A stretch of DNA of 64,000 bases from Streptomyces sp. NBC_00572 (GTDB taxonomy: Bacteria > Actinomycetota > Actinomycetes > Streptomycetales > Streptomycetaceae): positions 930,001 to 994,000 of the forward strand of contig NZ_JAPENX010000001.1 in assembly GCF_026341815.1 (NCBI RefSeq), given 5' to 3'. The position numbers were made by a program, and so were the translations under genes. Shown piece by piece: positions 1-8,593 of the stretch (within the stretch, counting starts at the first letter, position 1; each line of letters opens with the position of its first letter). The notes below the pieces were generated by a model. It searched no databases and was not told the DNA's origin. It was given only the letters and a program-made list of their open reading frames with translations.

Positions 1-87
1 CTGCCCGTTACCCTACGGCCTCGCCGGTACCCGGGGGCACGGCGAGGCACTCTGTCCAGTTCGGCCCCGGTACGCCATGATCTGTCC

Positions 88-822
88 ATGATCGACTGGC
101 GAGGTGCGGCCCTCGGTGCCTGGCGGGGCACACGCAGCGGACCCACGGTGACGTACGGACTGATCGCCGCCTGCTGTCTGCTCTTCGCGATCGGCCCGGT
201 CTCCGGACTCAACCCGGTGTACGGCACGGGCGACCAGCTCCTCGCGGCGCAGGGCGAGTACTTCCGCCGCTGGGGCGTCGTCCCGGCCGAGCTGATGAGC
301 GGCGAGCCCCGCGCCCTGCTGACCCCGCTCACCGCGCTCTTCGTCCACGGCAGCTGGCTCCACCTGCTGGGAAACATGCTGTTCCTGTACGTCTTCGGAG
401 CGATGGCCGAGGAGCGCATGGGTCCCGTCGAGTTCGCCCTCTTCTACCTGGGCACGGGCTACCTCGCACTGCTCGGGTACGCGGTGGCGCACGCGAACAG
501 CGAGCAGACCCTGGTCGGGGCGTCCGGGGCGATCTCCGGGGTGCTCGGGGCCTTTCTCTTCCTCTTCCCGCGCTCCCGGGTCACCAGTCTCTTCCCGTTC
601 CTCTTCTTCCTGCCGCTGCGCTTCCCCGCCTGGATCGTGCTGATCTTCTGGTTCGTGCTGCAGTGGCTGGCCGCGCGTGCCGCGGGCGCCGGTCCCGGCG
701 TCGCCTATCTGGCCCATGTGGTGGGCTTCTCCGTCGGCTTCCTCTACGCCTGGGGGCGCTACCGGGGTGGGGATAGAGTGAAAGCCCAAGCCGCGGCGAC
801 CGAGGGAGAAAGCCAGCCGTGA
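88..822 (+). CDS. Rhomboid family intramembrane serine protease
   Basis: A 244-residue polytopic membrane protein with about six hydrophobic segments. The rhomboid catalytic signature is present: GASGAISG holds the nucleophilic Ser146, and His210 in the last segment (AHVVGF) completes the Ser-His dyad. The HLLGN motif near residues 92-96 is the conserved His/Asn oxyanion region. The family cleaves transmembrane helices inside the membrane; the substrate here cannot be read from sequence. The stop codon overlaps the next gene by four bases (GTGA), so the two are probably co-translated. The family call is firm; the substrate is unknown. Confidence 0.93.
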   Translation: MIDWRGAALGAWRGTRSGPTVTYGLIAACCLLFAIGPVSGLNPVYGTGDQLLAAQGEYFRRWGVVPAELMSGEPRALLTPLTALFVHGSWLHLLGNMLFLYVFGAMAEERMGPVEFALFYLGTGYLALLGYAVAHANSEQTLVGASGAISGVLGAFLFLFPRSRVTSLFPFLFFLPLRFPAWIVLIFWFVLQWLAARAAGAGPGVAYLAHVVGFSVGFLYAWGRYRGGDRVKAQAAATEGESQP

Positions 823-1100
823 TCACCGCGATCGTGCTCATCAAGACCAGCGTGGACCGCATCCCCGAGATCGCCGAGTCGATCGCCGCGCTCGACAGCG
901 TCAGCGAGGTCTTCTCGGTGACCGGCACCTACGACCTCATCGCCATGGTCCGCGTGCCCCGTCACGACGACCTGGCGGACGTGATCCCCGGCAGCATCAG
1001 CAAGATCCCGGGCGTCGAGGCCACGGACACGCATGTCGCCTTCCGTACGTACTCCCAGCACGACCTGGAGGCGGCCTTCGCCATCGGGCTGGAGTCCTGA
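819..1100 (+). CDS. Lrp/AsnC ligand-binding (RAM) domain protein without a DNA-binding domain
   Basis: A 93-residue protein that starts inside the stop codon of the rhomboid gene (GTG start, 4-base overlap). It matches the alpha-beta effector-binding domain of Lrp/AsnC regulators: an N-terminal beta strand TAIVLIKTSVD, the SVSEVFSVTGTYDLI core that forms the ligand pocket, and a C-terminal strand VAFRTYSQHDLE. No N-terminal helix-turn-helix is present, so it resembles stand-alone RAM-domain proteins. These oligomerise and bind amino acids or related small molecules, possibly modulating full-length Lrp proteins. Its coupling to a rhomboid protease is unexplained. Confidence 0.9.
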   Translation: MITAIVLIKTSVDRIPEIAESIAALDSVSEVFSVTGTYDLIAMVRVPRHDDLADVIPGSISKIPGVEATDTHVAFRTYSQHDLEAAFAIGLES

Positions 1101-1117
1101 GACCTCGTACACGGCAT

Positions 1118-1157
1118 GGGTGAAGGGGGCCTCCCGCTCGGGAGGCCCCCTTCACCC
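1118..1157. terminator. Bidirectional hairpin between convergent genes
   Basis: A perfect 18-bp inverted repeat (1118-1135 with 1140-1157) with a 4-base loop sits between the end of the Lrp-like gene and the end of the convergent desulfurase-like gene. It has no long U tract, as is usual for Streptomyces terminators. Confidence 0.85.
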
Positions 1158-1171
1158 GTACGAGTGAGTGC

Positions 1172-2581
1172 TCAGCCGCGGTCCGGGACGCAGCGGCCGT
1201 CCTCGGTACGGTACTTCCACTGCGCGCCGTCGCGGACGAGCTCCTTCACGGCGCCGACGAACCGCTCGACGTGCTCGTCCGGCGTACCGGCGCCGAAGCT
1301 CACCCGGATGGCGTTGAGCGACCTCTCCCCCGGGGCCGCTTCGGGGGCGCCGCACTCGCCCGGGTCCTGCGGGTCGCTGCCGAGCAGCGTACGGACCAGC
1401 GGGTGGGCGCAGAACAGACCGTCGCGGACGCCGATGCCGTACTCGGCGGAGAGCGCGGCTGCGAAGTGGGAGCTGTTCCAGCCCTCCACGACGAAGGAGA
1501 TGACGCCGACGCGGGGGGCGTCGTCGCCGAAGAGCGAGAGCACCTTGACCTCGGGAACCTCGGCGAGACCCTCGCGGACCGTGGCGATCAGGTGCTTCTC
1601 GCGGGCCACGAGCCCGTCGAAGCCGGCCTCGGTGAGCGCCTTGCAGGCGGAGGCGATGGAGTACACGCCGATGACGTTCGGGGAGCCGGCCTCGTGCCGG
1701 GCCGCGGTGGTGTGCCACTCCACGTCCACACCACCGTCGGCCCGACGCGCCACCTTGCGGGAGGCGCCGCCGCCCGCGAGGTAGGGCTCGGAGTCCTGCA
1801 GCCAGTCGGCGCGGCCTGCGAGGACACCCGAGCCGAAGGGCGCGTACAGCTTGTGCCCGGAGAAGGCGATCCAGTCCACGTCCAGCTCCTGCACGGAGAC
1901 CGGGTGGTGGGGCGCGAGCTGGGCGGCGTCGAGCACGATCCGGGCGCCGTGGGCGTGAGCGGCGGCGGCGAGCTCCTTCACCGGCCACAGCTCACCGGTG
2001 ACGTTGGAGGCGCCGGTGACGCAGACCAGGGCGGGACCGTACGGGTCGCGGTCGGCGAGGGCGCGCTCCAGGGTGGCGACGGCCTGCTCCGGGGTGCGCG
2101 GCGCGTTGAGGTAGGTGACCCGGGCGTCGCGCCAGGGCAGCAGCGAGGCGTGGTGCTCGGTCTCGAAGACGAAGACCTGGCAGTCGGCGGGGAGGGTGGC
2201 GGCGAGCAGGTTGAGCGAGTCGGTGGTGGAACGGGTGAAGACGACCTGGTCGCCGGGGCGGCAGTCGAGGAACTCGGCGACGGTGACGCGGCTGTTCTCG
2301 AAGAGGTCGGTGGAGAGCTGGGAGAGGTAGCCGGCGCCGCGGTGGACGCTGCCGTAGTAGGGGGCGTACGCGGCGACGTCGTCCCACACCCGCTGGAGGG
2401 CCGGGGCGCTGGCCGCGTAGTCGAGCGCCGCGTAGGTCACCTCGCCCCCGGTGACGAGCGGGACGGTGACGTCGCGGCCGAGCACGGGCAGCGGGGCGTC
2501 GCAGCAGGGGTCGGCGGAGTCGGCGGCGGCGGTCTCGACGACAGCGGTGGCGGTGGCGACGGCGTCAGGGCGTGCGGACAT
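1172..2581 (-). CDS. Class V aminotransferase / cysteine desulfurase-like PLP enzyme under SAM-IV control
   Basis: 469 residues counted from the ATG at 2581, which has a GGGAG Shine-Dalgarno eight bases upstream; in-frame starts further upstream lack this. The fold-type I PLP core is clear: VFTRSTTDSLNLLA near the N-terminus, ETEHHASLLPW, LDAAQLAPHH and the PLP-lysine motif FSGHKLYAPFGSG. A cysteine lies in RDGLFCAHPL, where SufS/CsdA enzymes carry their persulfide cysteine (consensus R-x-G-x-x-C-A-x-P). That supports cysteine desulfurase chemistry (cysteine to alanine plus enzyme persulfide), though a different thiol substrate is possible. The mRNA leader carries a SAM-IV riboswitch, tying expression to S-adenosylmethionine and hence to sulfur/methionine metabolism. 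The N-terminal 30 residues are Ala/Asp rich and probably disordered. Confidence 0.88.
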   Translation of the reverse strand: MSARPDAVATATAVVETAAADSADPCCDAPLPVLGRDVTVPLVTGGEVTYAALDYAASAPALQRVWDDVAAYAPYYGSVHRGAGYLSQLSTDLFENSRVTVAEFLDCRPGDQVVFTRSTTDSLNLLAATLPADCQVFVFETEHHASLLPWRDARVTYLNAPRTPEQAVATLERALADRDPYGPALVCVTGASNVTGELWPVKELAAAAHAHGARIVLDAAQLAPHHPVSVQELDVDWIAFSGHKLYAPFGSGVLAGRADWLQDSEPYLAGGGASRKVARRADGGVDVEWHTTAARHEAGSPNVIGVYSIASACKALTEAGFDGLVAREKHLIATVREGLAEVPEVKVLSLFGDDAPRVGVISFVVEGWNSSHFAAALSAEYGIGVRDGLFCAHPLVRTLLGSDPQDPGECGAPEAAPGERSLNAIRVSFGAGTPDEHVERFVGAVKELVRDGAQWKYRTEDGRCVPDRG

Positions 2582-2816
2582 GGCGGTATCTCCCGGCGGG
2601 CGGTGCTGAATGGCTTCGGTGATCCCGTACGCGGCCGGACACGGCGGGGTACGGGTGATGCCTCGGAGGACACGGGAGGGCACGGAAGTGCACGCGGGTA
2701 CGCGGAAGTGACCCTGATCCGATGATCCGAGGGTGAAGAAGGGGCGTATTCGCCCTATCGCATTCGCTTGCTCACGGAAAAAGCTCCTCGAGAGACCAGG
2801 ACCCCTGGTGTTCGAG
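2582..2816 (-). other. Untranslated leader between riboswitch and start codon
   Basis: This 235-base stretch belongs to the transcript of the desulfurase-like gene. Besides the GGACCCCU/AGGGGUCC hairpin (2799-2822) and a short U run just after it (CUUUUU near 2778-2783), I see no convincing open frame. It may hold the switch that couples SAM binding to transcription termination or translation. Confidence 0.5.
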
Positions 2817-2936
2817 GGGTCCGCGCTTGCCGTAGACCTCGCTGCCTACGGCCTGGTCATCACCCGGGGCACCCCGCCACGGACGGAGGGTTGCCGGACA
2901 GCAAGCCGGGGCCAAAACGCTGTCACTCGTGACCTG
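2817..2936 (-). promoter_or_regulatory. SAM-IV riboswitch aptamer in the leader of the desulfurase-like gene
   Basis: Read on the minus strand, this leader follows the SAM-IV consensus. It opens with GGUCACGAGUGACAGCG, continues with CCCCGGCUUGCUGUCCGGCA (P2), CAACCCUCCG, a GUGGCGGGGUGCCCCGGGUG core and GAUGACC, which closes P1 against the 5' GGUCA. A separate hairpin GCCGUAG...CUACGGC (about 2829-2851) follows, then the AAGCGCGGACC 3' element that forms the family pseudoknot. SAM-IV aptamers are typical of Actinomycetales and sense S-adenosylmethionine. A further hairpin, GGACCCCU/AGGGGUCC at 2799-2822, overlaps the last aptamer bases and may be part of the expression platform. About 235 bases separate the aptamer from the start codon. 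Confidence 0.9.
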
Positions 2937-2968
2937 TAGAGCATCCTGCCACATGATCGACGAAGCGC

Positions 2969-3001
2969 AAGACCCCGGTCCGCATACTGGACCGGGGTCT
3001 T
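2969..3001 (-). terminator. trpD terminator hairpin
   Basis: A 13-bp perfect stem (2969-2981 with 2989-3001) and 7-base loop, located 21 bases beyond the trpD stop codon and before the riboswitch transcript begins. Confidence 0.85.
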
Positions 3002-3022
3002 GGACGTACGACGTGCGAATCG

Positions 3023-4087
3023 TCAGGCGTTGCTGGCGGTGATCCAGCGCTCCAGGGCCCGGCGGGCCTCGCCGGAGTCGATCGCCTCCGCGGCCTTCTC
3101 GATGCCGGCGCGGATCTCCTCCACCAGGGTGCCCTCCCCCGGCGTGAGCGCGGTCAGCGCCGCCGCCGAGTTGAGCAGCACCGCGTCCCGTACCGGACCG
3201 GTCTCCCCCGCGAGCAGACGGCGGGCGACATCGGCGTTGTACGAGGCGTCGGCGCCGCGCAGGGCCTCCACCGGTACGAGGTCGATGCCGACGTCCCGGG
3301 GGTCGAAGGCCTCCTCGCGTACCGCACCGTCGCGGACCACCCAGACCCGCGAGGTGGCGGTGGTGGTCAGCTCGTCCAGGCCGTCGTCGCCGCGGAAGAC
3401 GAGCGCGGAGGAGCCGCGGTCGGCCAGCACGCCGGCCATGATCGGGGCCATCCGGGCGTCGGCCACACCGGTCGCCTGGGCCTTGACGCGGGCCGGGTTG
3501 GTGAGCGGACCGAGGAAGTTGAAGGTGGTCCGGATGCCGAGTTCCTTGCGGGCAGCGGCGACATGACGCAGCGCCGGGTGGAACTTCACCGCGAAGCAGA
3601 AGGTGATCCCGGCCTCCTCCGCGACCTCGGCGACCCGCTGCGGGGTCAGCTGCAGATTGACGCCCAGCTTCTCCAGGACGTCGGAGGCGCCGGAGGCGGA
3701 GGACGCGGCCCGGTTGCCGTGCTTGACGACCTTGGCACCGGTGCCGGCGACGACGATCGCGGACATCGTGGAGATGTTGACGGTCTTGGCGCCGTCGCCG
3801 CCGGTACCGACGATGTCGACGGACGGGCCGGGCACCTCGATCGTGTTGGCGTGCTCGTACATGGTGCGGACGAGGCCGGTGATCTCGTCGACGGTCTCGC
3901 CCTTGGCGCGCAGGGCGACCGCGAAGCCGGCGATCTGGGCGTCGGTGGCCTCGCCGCGCAGGATCCGGTCCATCGCCCAGGCGGTGTCCTCGGCGCTCTG
4001 GTCGCGGCCGGTCAGCAGACCTTCCAGTACGACGGGCCAGGAGCGGCCCGCCGACGTAGGTCCTCCAGCGGGGGTCGCAGCGCTCAT
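3023..4087 (-). CDS. trpD: Anthranilate phosphoribosyltransferase TrpD
   Basis: 354 residues. It transfers the phosphoribosyl group of PRPP to anthranilate, the second step of tryptophan synthesis from chorismate. The PRPP-binding glycine-rich loop [15 protein letters not shown] (around residue 92) and the [18 protein letters not shown] motif are intact, as is [11 protein letters not shown] further on. Length and domain order (small helical N-domain, large alpha/beta domain) fit the family. The ATG at 4087 has an AGGAG eight bases upstream. It is a single-gene unit flanked by hairpins on both sides, apart from other trp genes, as is usual in Streptomyces, where trpD lies beside the cytochrome bc1 genes. 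Confidence 0.97.
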   Translation of the reverse strand: MSAATPAGGPTSAGRSWPVVLEGLLTGRDQSAEDTAWAMDRILRGEATDAQIAGFAVALRAKGETVDEITGLVRTMYEHANTIEVPGPSVDIVGTGGDGAKTVNISTMSAIVVAGTGAKVVKHGNRAASSASGASDVLEKLGVNLQLTPQRVAEVAEEAGITFCFAVKFHPALRHVAAARKELGIRTTFNFLGPLTNPARVKAQATGVADARMAPIMAGVLADRGSSALVFRGDDGLDELTTTATSRVWVVRDGAVREEAFDPRDVGIDLVPVEALRGADASYNADVARRLLAGETGPVRDAVLLNSAAALTALTPGEGTLVEEIRAGIEKAAEAIDSGEARRALERWITASNA

Positions 4088-4150
4088 GGCAGCTCCTGGT
4101 GAGTCCGTAACGGCTAGGGCTCCACCCTATCGACCCCCGGGGACGGCAAA

Positions 4151-4179
4151 GAGCCCCGTCCATCGAATGGACGGGGCTC
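4151..4179 (-). terminator. Terminator of the ctaE-qcrCAB operon
   Basis: A 13-bp perfect stem (4151-4163 with 4167-4179) and a 3-base loop lies 40 bases after the qcrB stop. On the minus strand a short T run follows the stem. Confidence 0.88.
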
Positions 4180-4218
4180 CCGCTGTGGCGACTTCAGAAA
4201 GTCGGAGGATCCAGGTGA

Positions 4219-5841
4219 TCAGTGGTGGCCGTGGCCGCTCTCGATCTCCTTGTACTCCTCCACCGTGGGCTTGGCGATCTGGTTGTCGTCGGCGTAGTAG
4301 CCCCTGTTGAGCTTGACCCGGAGCTTCTCCATGCGCCCGATCTTGCGCTCGACACCGTTCTCGTCGACGGCCGGCGGAAGCTCCGCGGCCTCGTACTGCT
4401 CGTGCGCGGTGAGGCGGTGCTTCTCGCCCTGGCTGAGCGGCTCGTGGATCTCGACGAACTCACCGTGCGGCAGGCGCTTGATGATGCCGGACTCGCGGCC
4501 GTGCAGCACCTTGTCCTTGTCGCGGCGCTGGAGGCCGAGGCAGATCCGCTTGGTGGCGACGAACGCGATGACCGGGCCGACGAAGAAGAAGATCCGCACG
4601 AACCAGGTGATCGAGTTGAGCGACAGGTGGAAGTGGGTCGCCCAGAGGTCGTTTCCACCACCCACGAGCATGATCATGTACGCGGTGATCCAGGCGACAC
4701 CGAAACCGGTGCGCGTCGGAGCGTTGCGCGGGCGCTGCGCGATGTGGTGCTCGCGCTTGTCGCCGGTGATCCACGACTCGATGAACGGGTAGACCGCGAT
4801 CGCCGCGAGGACCGCCGGGAAGATCGCCAGCGGGATCATCACGCCCAGGACCAGCGTGTGGCCCCAGAGGTTGATCTCCCAGCCCGGCATGACACGGATC
4901 AGACCCTCGGCGAAGCCCATGTACCAGTCGGGCTGGGCGCCGGTGGACACCTGGTCCGGGCGGTACGGGCCGATGGCCCAGATCGGGTTGATCGAGGCGA
5001 TCGCCGCGATGATCGCGATGACACCGAAGACCAGGAAGAAGAAGCCTCCGGCCTTGGCCATGTAGACCGGCAGCAGCGGCATGCCCACGACGTTCTTGTT
5101 CGTACGGCCGGGGCCGGCGAACTGCGTGTGCTTGTGGAAGAACACCAGGATGAGGTGGGCCACCACGAGGCCGAGCATGATGCCCGGCAGCAGCAGGACG
5201 TGGGCCGAGTAGAACCGGGCCACGAAGTCGCCGCCGGGGAACTCCCCGCCGAACAGGAACATCGACAGGTACGTGCCGATGACCGGGACGGACAGGATCG
5301 CGCCCTGCATGAAGCGGACACCGGTGCCGGAGAGCAGGTCGTCCGGGAGCGAGTAACCGGTGAAGCCGGTGAACATGCCCAGGAAGAACAGCAGGAAGCC
5401 GAACAGCCAGTTGATCTCACGCGGCTTGCGGAACGCGCCCGTGAAGAACACGCGCATCATGTGCACGAACATGCCCGCGAGGAAGATCAGCGCCGCCCAG
5501 TGGTGGATCTGCCGGATGAGCAGACCACCGCGGACCTCGAACGAGATGTGCATCGTCGAGTTGAACGCCTCGGACATCAGCTGTCCCTGGAGCGGGACGT
5601 ACGGTCCGACGTACTCCACCTCGTTCATCGACGGGTGGAAGAACATCGTCAGATAGACGCCCGTCAGGATGATGATGAGGAAGCTGTAGAGGCAGATCTC
5701 GCCCAGCATGAAGGACCAGTGGTCCGGGAAGATCTTCCGCATGTTCGACTTGGCCAGGGTGTAGATACCCAGGCGTCCGTCGGCCCAGTCGGCGACCCGC
5801 TCACCGGCGGGCGCTTTCTTCGTATCGGTCACGGTGCTCAT
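4219..5841 (-). CDS. qcrB: Ubiquinol/menaquinol-cytochrome c reductase cytochrome b subunit QcrB
   Basis: 540 residues. This is the membrane-embedded quinol-oxidising subunit of the actinobacterial bc1 (complex III) that forms a supercomplex with the aa3 oxidase. The N-terminal four-helix cytochrome b domain includes the SFEVRGGLLIRQIHHWAAL and GYSLPDDLLSG regions, which supply heme ligands and the quinol site, and a second set of helices follows from about residue 260. A charged, histidine-rich C-terminal tail of roughly 120 residues (ending SGHGHH) is typical of actinobacterial QcrB. The ATG at 5841 overlaps the qcrA stop by four bases, fixing the start. It is the last gene of ctaE-qcrCAB. 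Confidence 0.97.
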   Translation of the reverse strand: MSTVTDTKKAPAGERVADWADGRLGIYTLAKSNMRKIFPDHWSFMLGEICLYSFLIIILTGVYLTMFFHPSMNEVEYVGPYVPLQGQLMSEAFNSTMHISFEVRGGLLIRQIHHWAALIFLAGMFVHMMRVFFTGAFRKPREINWLFGFLLFFLGMFTGFTGYSLPDDLLSGTGVRFMQGAILSVPVIGTYLSMFLFGGEFPGGDFVARFYSAHVLLLPGIMLGLVVAHLILVFFHKHTQFAGPGRTNKNVVGMPLLPVYMAKAGGFFFLVFGVIAIIAAIASINPIWAIGPYRPDQVSTGAQPDWYMGFAEGLIRVMPGWEINLWGHTLVLGVMIPLAIFPAVLAAIAVYPFIESWITGDKREHHIAQRPRNAPTRTGFGVAWITAYMIMLVGGGNDLWATHFHLSLNSITWFVRIFFFVGPVIAFVATKRICLGLQRRDKDKVLHGRESGIIKRLPHGEFVEIHEPLSQGEKHRLTAHEQYEAAELPPAVDENGVERKIGRMEKLRVKLNRGYYADDNQIAKPTVEEYKEIESGHGHH

Positions 5842-6890
5842 CCGCGCTCCCAGAAGGACGGACCGACGGGCTCGTCGAAGTCGCTGAGCGCCTCCAGGAA
5901 GCCCTTGTCGTTCACGCCGATCCGCAGCTGCGGGAGGGCGTGACCGGCCGGGCCGAAGATGACGCGGGCGCCGTCGGAGAGGTCGAAGGTGGACTGGTGG
6001 CACGGGCAGAGGACGTGATGCGTCTGCTGCTCGTACAGGGAGATCGGGCAGCCCACGTGGGTGCAGATCTTCGAGAAGGCGACGATGCCCTCGTGCGACC
6101 ACTCGAGCTCGCGCTTGTCCTTGATGTCCTCCGGCTGGATCCGGACGATCATCAGGGCGGCCTTGGCGATCTCGACCTGGAAGTCGTGGTCGTGCTCCGA
6201 GAGGCCCTCGGGCATCGCGAAGGTCAGCGAACCGACCGCGACGTCCTCGGGACGCAGCGGCTCGTGCGTGTTCATGTTGATGAGCTGAAGGCCCTTGGTC
6301 CACATGGTGGTCCGGAGCTTCTTCTCGGGCAGCGGGCCCATGTCACGCAGCAGCACGAGGCCGGAGAGCGGAACGAGCGACAGCGCGCCGAACATCGTGT
6401 TGCGGATGAGCTTGCGGCGGCCCATGCCCGACTCGGCGGCACCGGCCGCGAAGTCCGACATGACCTTCGCCTTGGTCTCGGCGTCGGCCGCGATCGGGTG
6501 CCGCTCGTCCGCGATCTCGACGTCGGACATCAGGGTGCGGGCCCAGTGGACCGCGCCCGCGCCGATGAAGAAGAGCGCGAGACCCAGGGTCCAGCCCAGC
6601 GCGAAGTTGAGCGCGGACACCCGGCCGAAGGGCCAGATGTACACGATCTTGTCGACCGGGAAGATCACGTACGAGGCGATGAAGCCGATCGTGGCCAGCA
6701 TCGACAGCGTGAACATGAACGCCACCGCGCGCTCGGACCGACGCGCGGCCCGCTCGTCGATGTCCTGGATGCGGGGCTTGTGGGGCGGGAGGCCCGGGTC
6801 GGCGAACGGGTCGTCGGCGACCTTCACCGCGCCGTGCGCGGTGTCCTGCCCTGCCGGCAGGTTCTCTTCTGGAATCTCTTGGCTACTCAT
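5838..6890 (-). CDS. qcrA: Rieske iron-sulfur subunit QcrA of the cytochrome bc1 complex
   Basis: 350 residues. It carries electrons from quinol to the diheme cytochrome c. The [2Fe-2S] motifs CTHVGC and CPCHQS, each contributing one Cys and one His, are present near residues 275-300. Three hydrophobic segments before the Rieske domain (near 55-80, 90-115 and 165-190) replace the single anchor of other bacteria, which is a hallmark of actinobacterial QcrA. The N-terminal 50 residues are hydrophilic and cytoplasmic. ATGA-type overlaps on both sides show translational coupling to qcrC and qcrB. Confidence 0.97.
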   Translation of the reverse strand: MSSQEIPEENLPAGQDTAHGAVKVADDPFADPGLPPHKPRIQDIDERAARRSERAVAFMFTLSMLATIGFIASYVIFPVDKIVYIWPFGRVSALNFALGWTLGLALFFIGAGAVHWARTLMSDVEIADERHPIAADAETKAKVMSDFAAGAAESGMGRRKLIRNTMFGALSLVPLSGLVLLRDMGPLPEKKLRTTMWTKGLQLINMNTHEPLRPEDVAVGSLTFAMPEGLSEHDHDFQVEIAKAALMIVRIQPEDIKDKRELEWSHEGIVAFSKICTHVGCPISLYEQQTHHVLCPCHQSTFDLSDGARVIFGPAGHALPQLRIGVNDKGFLEALSDFDEPVGPSFWERG

Positions 6891-7696
6891 GACTTCTTGG
6901 CCTTAGCGGTGTGGGCCGCGACCCAGACGGCAACTGCGATCAGCGCACCCAGACCGAAGACCCAGGCGAACAGACCCTCGCTGACGGGGCCGAGGCCACC
7001 GAGCTTGAGACCGCCCGGGTTGTCGGCCTCGTCACTGTTGACGGCCTGGACGTACGCGATGATGTCCTTCTTCTCCTTCTCCGGCATGGTCGTGTCCGGG
7101 AAGGAGGGCATGTTCTGCGGGCCGGTCTGCATGGCCTCGTAGAGGTGCTTCGGGCTCACGCCTTCGAGGTTCGGGGCGTACTTGCCGTAGGTCAGCGCGC
7201 CGCCCTCACCGGTGAAGTTGTGGCACTGGGCACAGTTGGTGCGGAACAGCTCGCCACCCTTGGCGATGTCCGCACCGTCAGGGCTGTACTGGCCCTCGGT
7301 CGGCGTGATCGGACCGGCACCGAGAGACGCCACGTACGCCGCGAGCTGATCGATCTCAGCCTGCGAGTAGATGACCTTCTTCTTCGGGACCTGGGCGCCC
7401 GGCTGCTGGGCCGGCATGCGACCCGTGCCGACCTGGAAGTCGACGGCGGCCGAACCGACGCCGACGAGGGAGGGGCCGTCAGTGGTGCCCTGACCGCCGG
7501 TTCCGTGGCAGCTGGCGCAGCCGACGGAGTAGAGCTTCTTGCCCTCCTCGATGGCGAGGGACTGGGCGGTTTCATCGGCCTTCGCCGTGCTCGCGGGCGC
7601 GAACGCGGCGTACAGCCCCCCAGTGGCCGCCAGCGCGAGAAGTAGGACGACGACCGCCGCCAGCGGATGGCGTCGTCGTGCGGAGAGCTTTTTCAC
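6887..7696 (-). CDS. qcrC: Diheme cytochrome c subunit QcrC
   Basis: 269 residues with an N-terminal membrane anchor (residues 10-33), two c-type heme sites (CASCHG and CAQCHN) and a C-terminal anchor near residues 240-262. In Actinobacteria QcrC replaces separate cytochrome c1 and soluble cytochrome c: the two hemes pass electrons directly from the Rieske centre to CuA of cytochrome oxidase. A methionine in MPSFPDTTMPEKE probably ligates the second heme. The stop overlaps the qcrA start; ctaE lies 74 bases upstream. Confidence 0.97.
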   Translation of the reverse strand: MKKLSARRRHPLAAVVVLLLALAATGGLYAAFAPASTAKADETAQSLAIEEGKKLYSVGCASCHGTGGQGTTDGPSLVGVGSAAVDFQVGTGRMPAQQPGAQVPKKKVIYSQAEIDQLAAYVASLGAGPITPTEGQYSPDGADIAKGGELFRTNCAQCHNFTGEGGALTYGKYAPNLEGVSPKHLYEAMQTGPQNMPSFPDTTMPEKEKKDIIAYVQAVNSDEADNPGGLKLGGLGPVSEGLFAWVFGLGALIAVAVWVAAHTAKAKKS

Positions 7697-7770
7697 GGAT
7701 TACCCCGGTGTCAGGATCTTCTGCGTCGATGCTTGCTGGATGTCTCGGTCCGCCGTGACGGCGGCGCCGA

Positions 7771-8391
7771 TTACTTGATCATGTAGATCGTGGCGAAGAG
7801 GCCGATCCAGACGACATCGACGAAGTGCCAGTAGTAGGACACGACGATGGCGGCGGTTGCCTGCTCGTGAGTGAACCTCTTGGCGGCGTACGTTCGGCCG
7901 AGGACCAGCAGGAAGGCGATGAGACCGCCCGTCACGTGCAGGCCGTGGAAGCCGGTGGTCAGGTAGAACACGGAGCCGTACGGGTCGGAGGACAGCGAGA
8001 GGCCGTCCACCTTCACCAGCTCGGTGTACTCGAAGACCTGTCCGCCGATGAAGATCGAACCCATCACGAACGTGATGATGAACCACGACCGGAGCTTCTT
8101 CACGTCGCCCCGCTCGGCGGCGAAGACGCCGAGCTGGCAGGTGAGCGAGGAGAGCACCAGGATCGTGGTGTTGGTCGCCGAGAACGGGAAGTTCAAGGCC
8201 GAGGCCTTTTCCGTCCAGTACTCGGCACCCATCACCGATCGCAGGGTGAAGTACATCGCGAAGAGGGCCGCGAAGAACATCAGCTCGGAGCTCAACCAGA
8301 TGATGGTTCCGACGCTGGTGAGGTTCGGTCGATTGACCGACGGGTGCGCGTGCCCTGTTTCTACTGTCGTTACTGTCGCCACGACCGACAT
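7771..8391 (-). CDS. ctaE: Cytochrome c oxidase subunit III CtaE
   Basis: 206 residues and five predicted membrane helices, the short form of aa3-oxidase subunit III found in Actinobacteria. Conserved features include FHGLHVTGG, the [15 protein letters not shown] helix and WHFVDVVW near the C-terminus. It is the first gene of ctaE-qcrCAB, separating it from ctaCDF, as in other Streptomyces and mycobacteria. No Shine-Dalgarno is obvious before the ATG at 8391, which sits inside a 21-bp palindrome (8382-8402). Confidence 0.96.
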   Translation of the reverse strand: MSVVATVTTVETGHAHPSVNRPNLTSVGTIIWLSSELMFFAALFAMYFTLRSVMGAEYWTEKASALNFPFSATNTTILVLSSLTCQLGVFAAERGDVKKLRSWFIITFVMGSIFIGGQVFEYTELVKVDGLSLSSDPYGSVFYLTTGFHGLHVTGGLIAFLLVLGRTYAAKRFTHEQATAAIVVSYYWHFVDVVWIGLFATIYMIK

Positions 8392-8402
8392 TATGTCGGT
8401 CG
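8382..8402. promoter_or_regulatory. 21-bp palindrome across the ctaE start codon
   Basis: Two perfect 10-base arms (CGACCGACAT and ATGTCGGTCG) flank one central base. The ctaE ATG (8389-8391) lies within it. It could be a repressor or activator operator, or an RNA hairpin that masks the start codon. No regulator is identifiable from sequence. Confidence 0.55.
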
Positions 8403-8593
8403 CTTATCCCGCCCTCACTCCGGGGGGTGCCGTTCGGAGTGTCAGAGGGGTGTGTCCAGCCCGAACGGCCCAGTGCGAGGGCCCCCCGGCACCCTTCGAA
8501 CAGGTGTTGAACGGGTGTTGACGGGGTGTGGACCGGAGTAGCATCCGCGCATCGGTCGACGACGACCCACCCGCCTTCCCAGCCGGAGGAACG

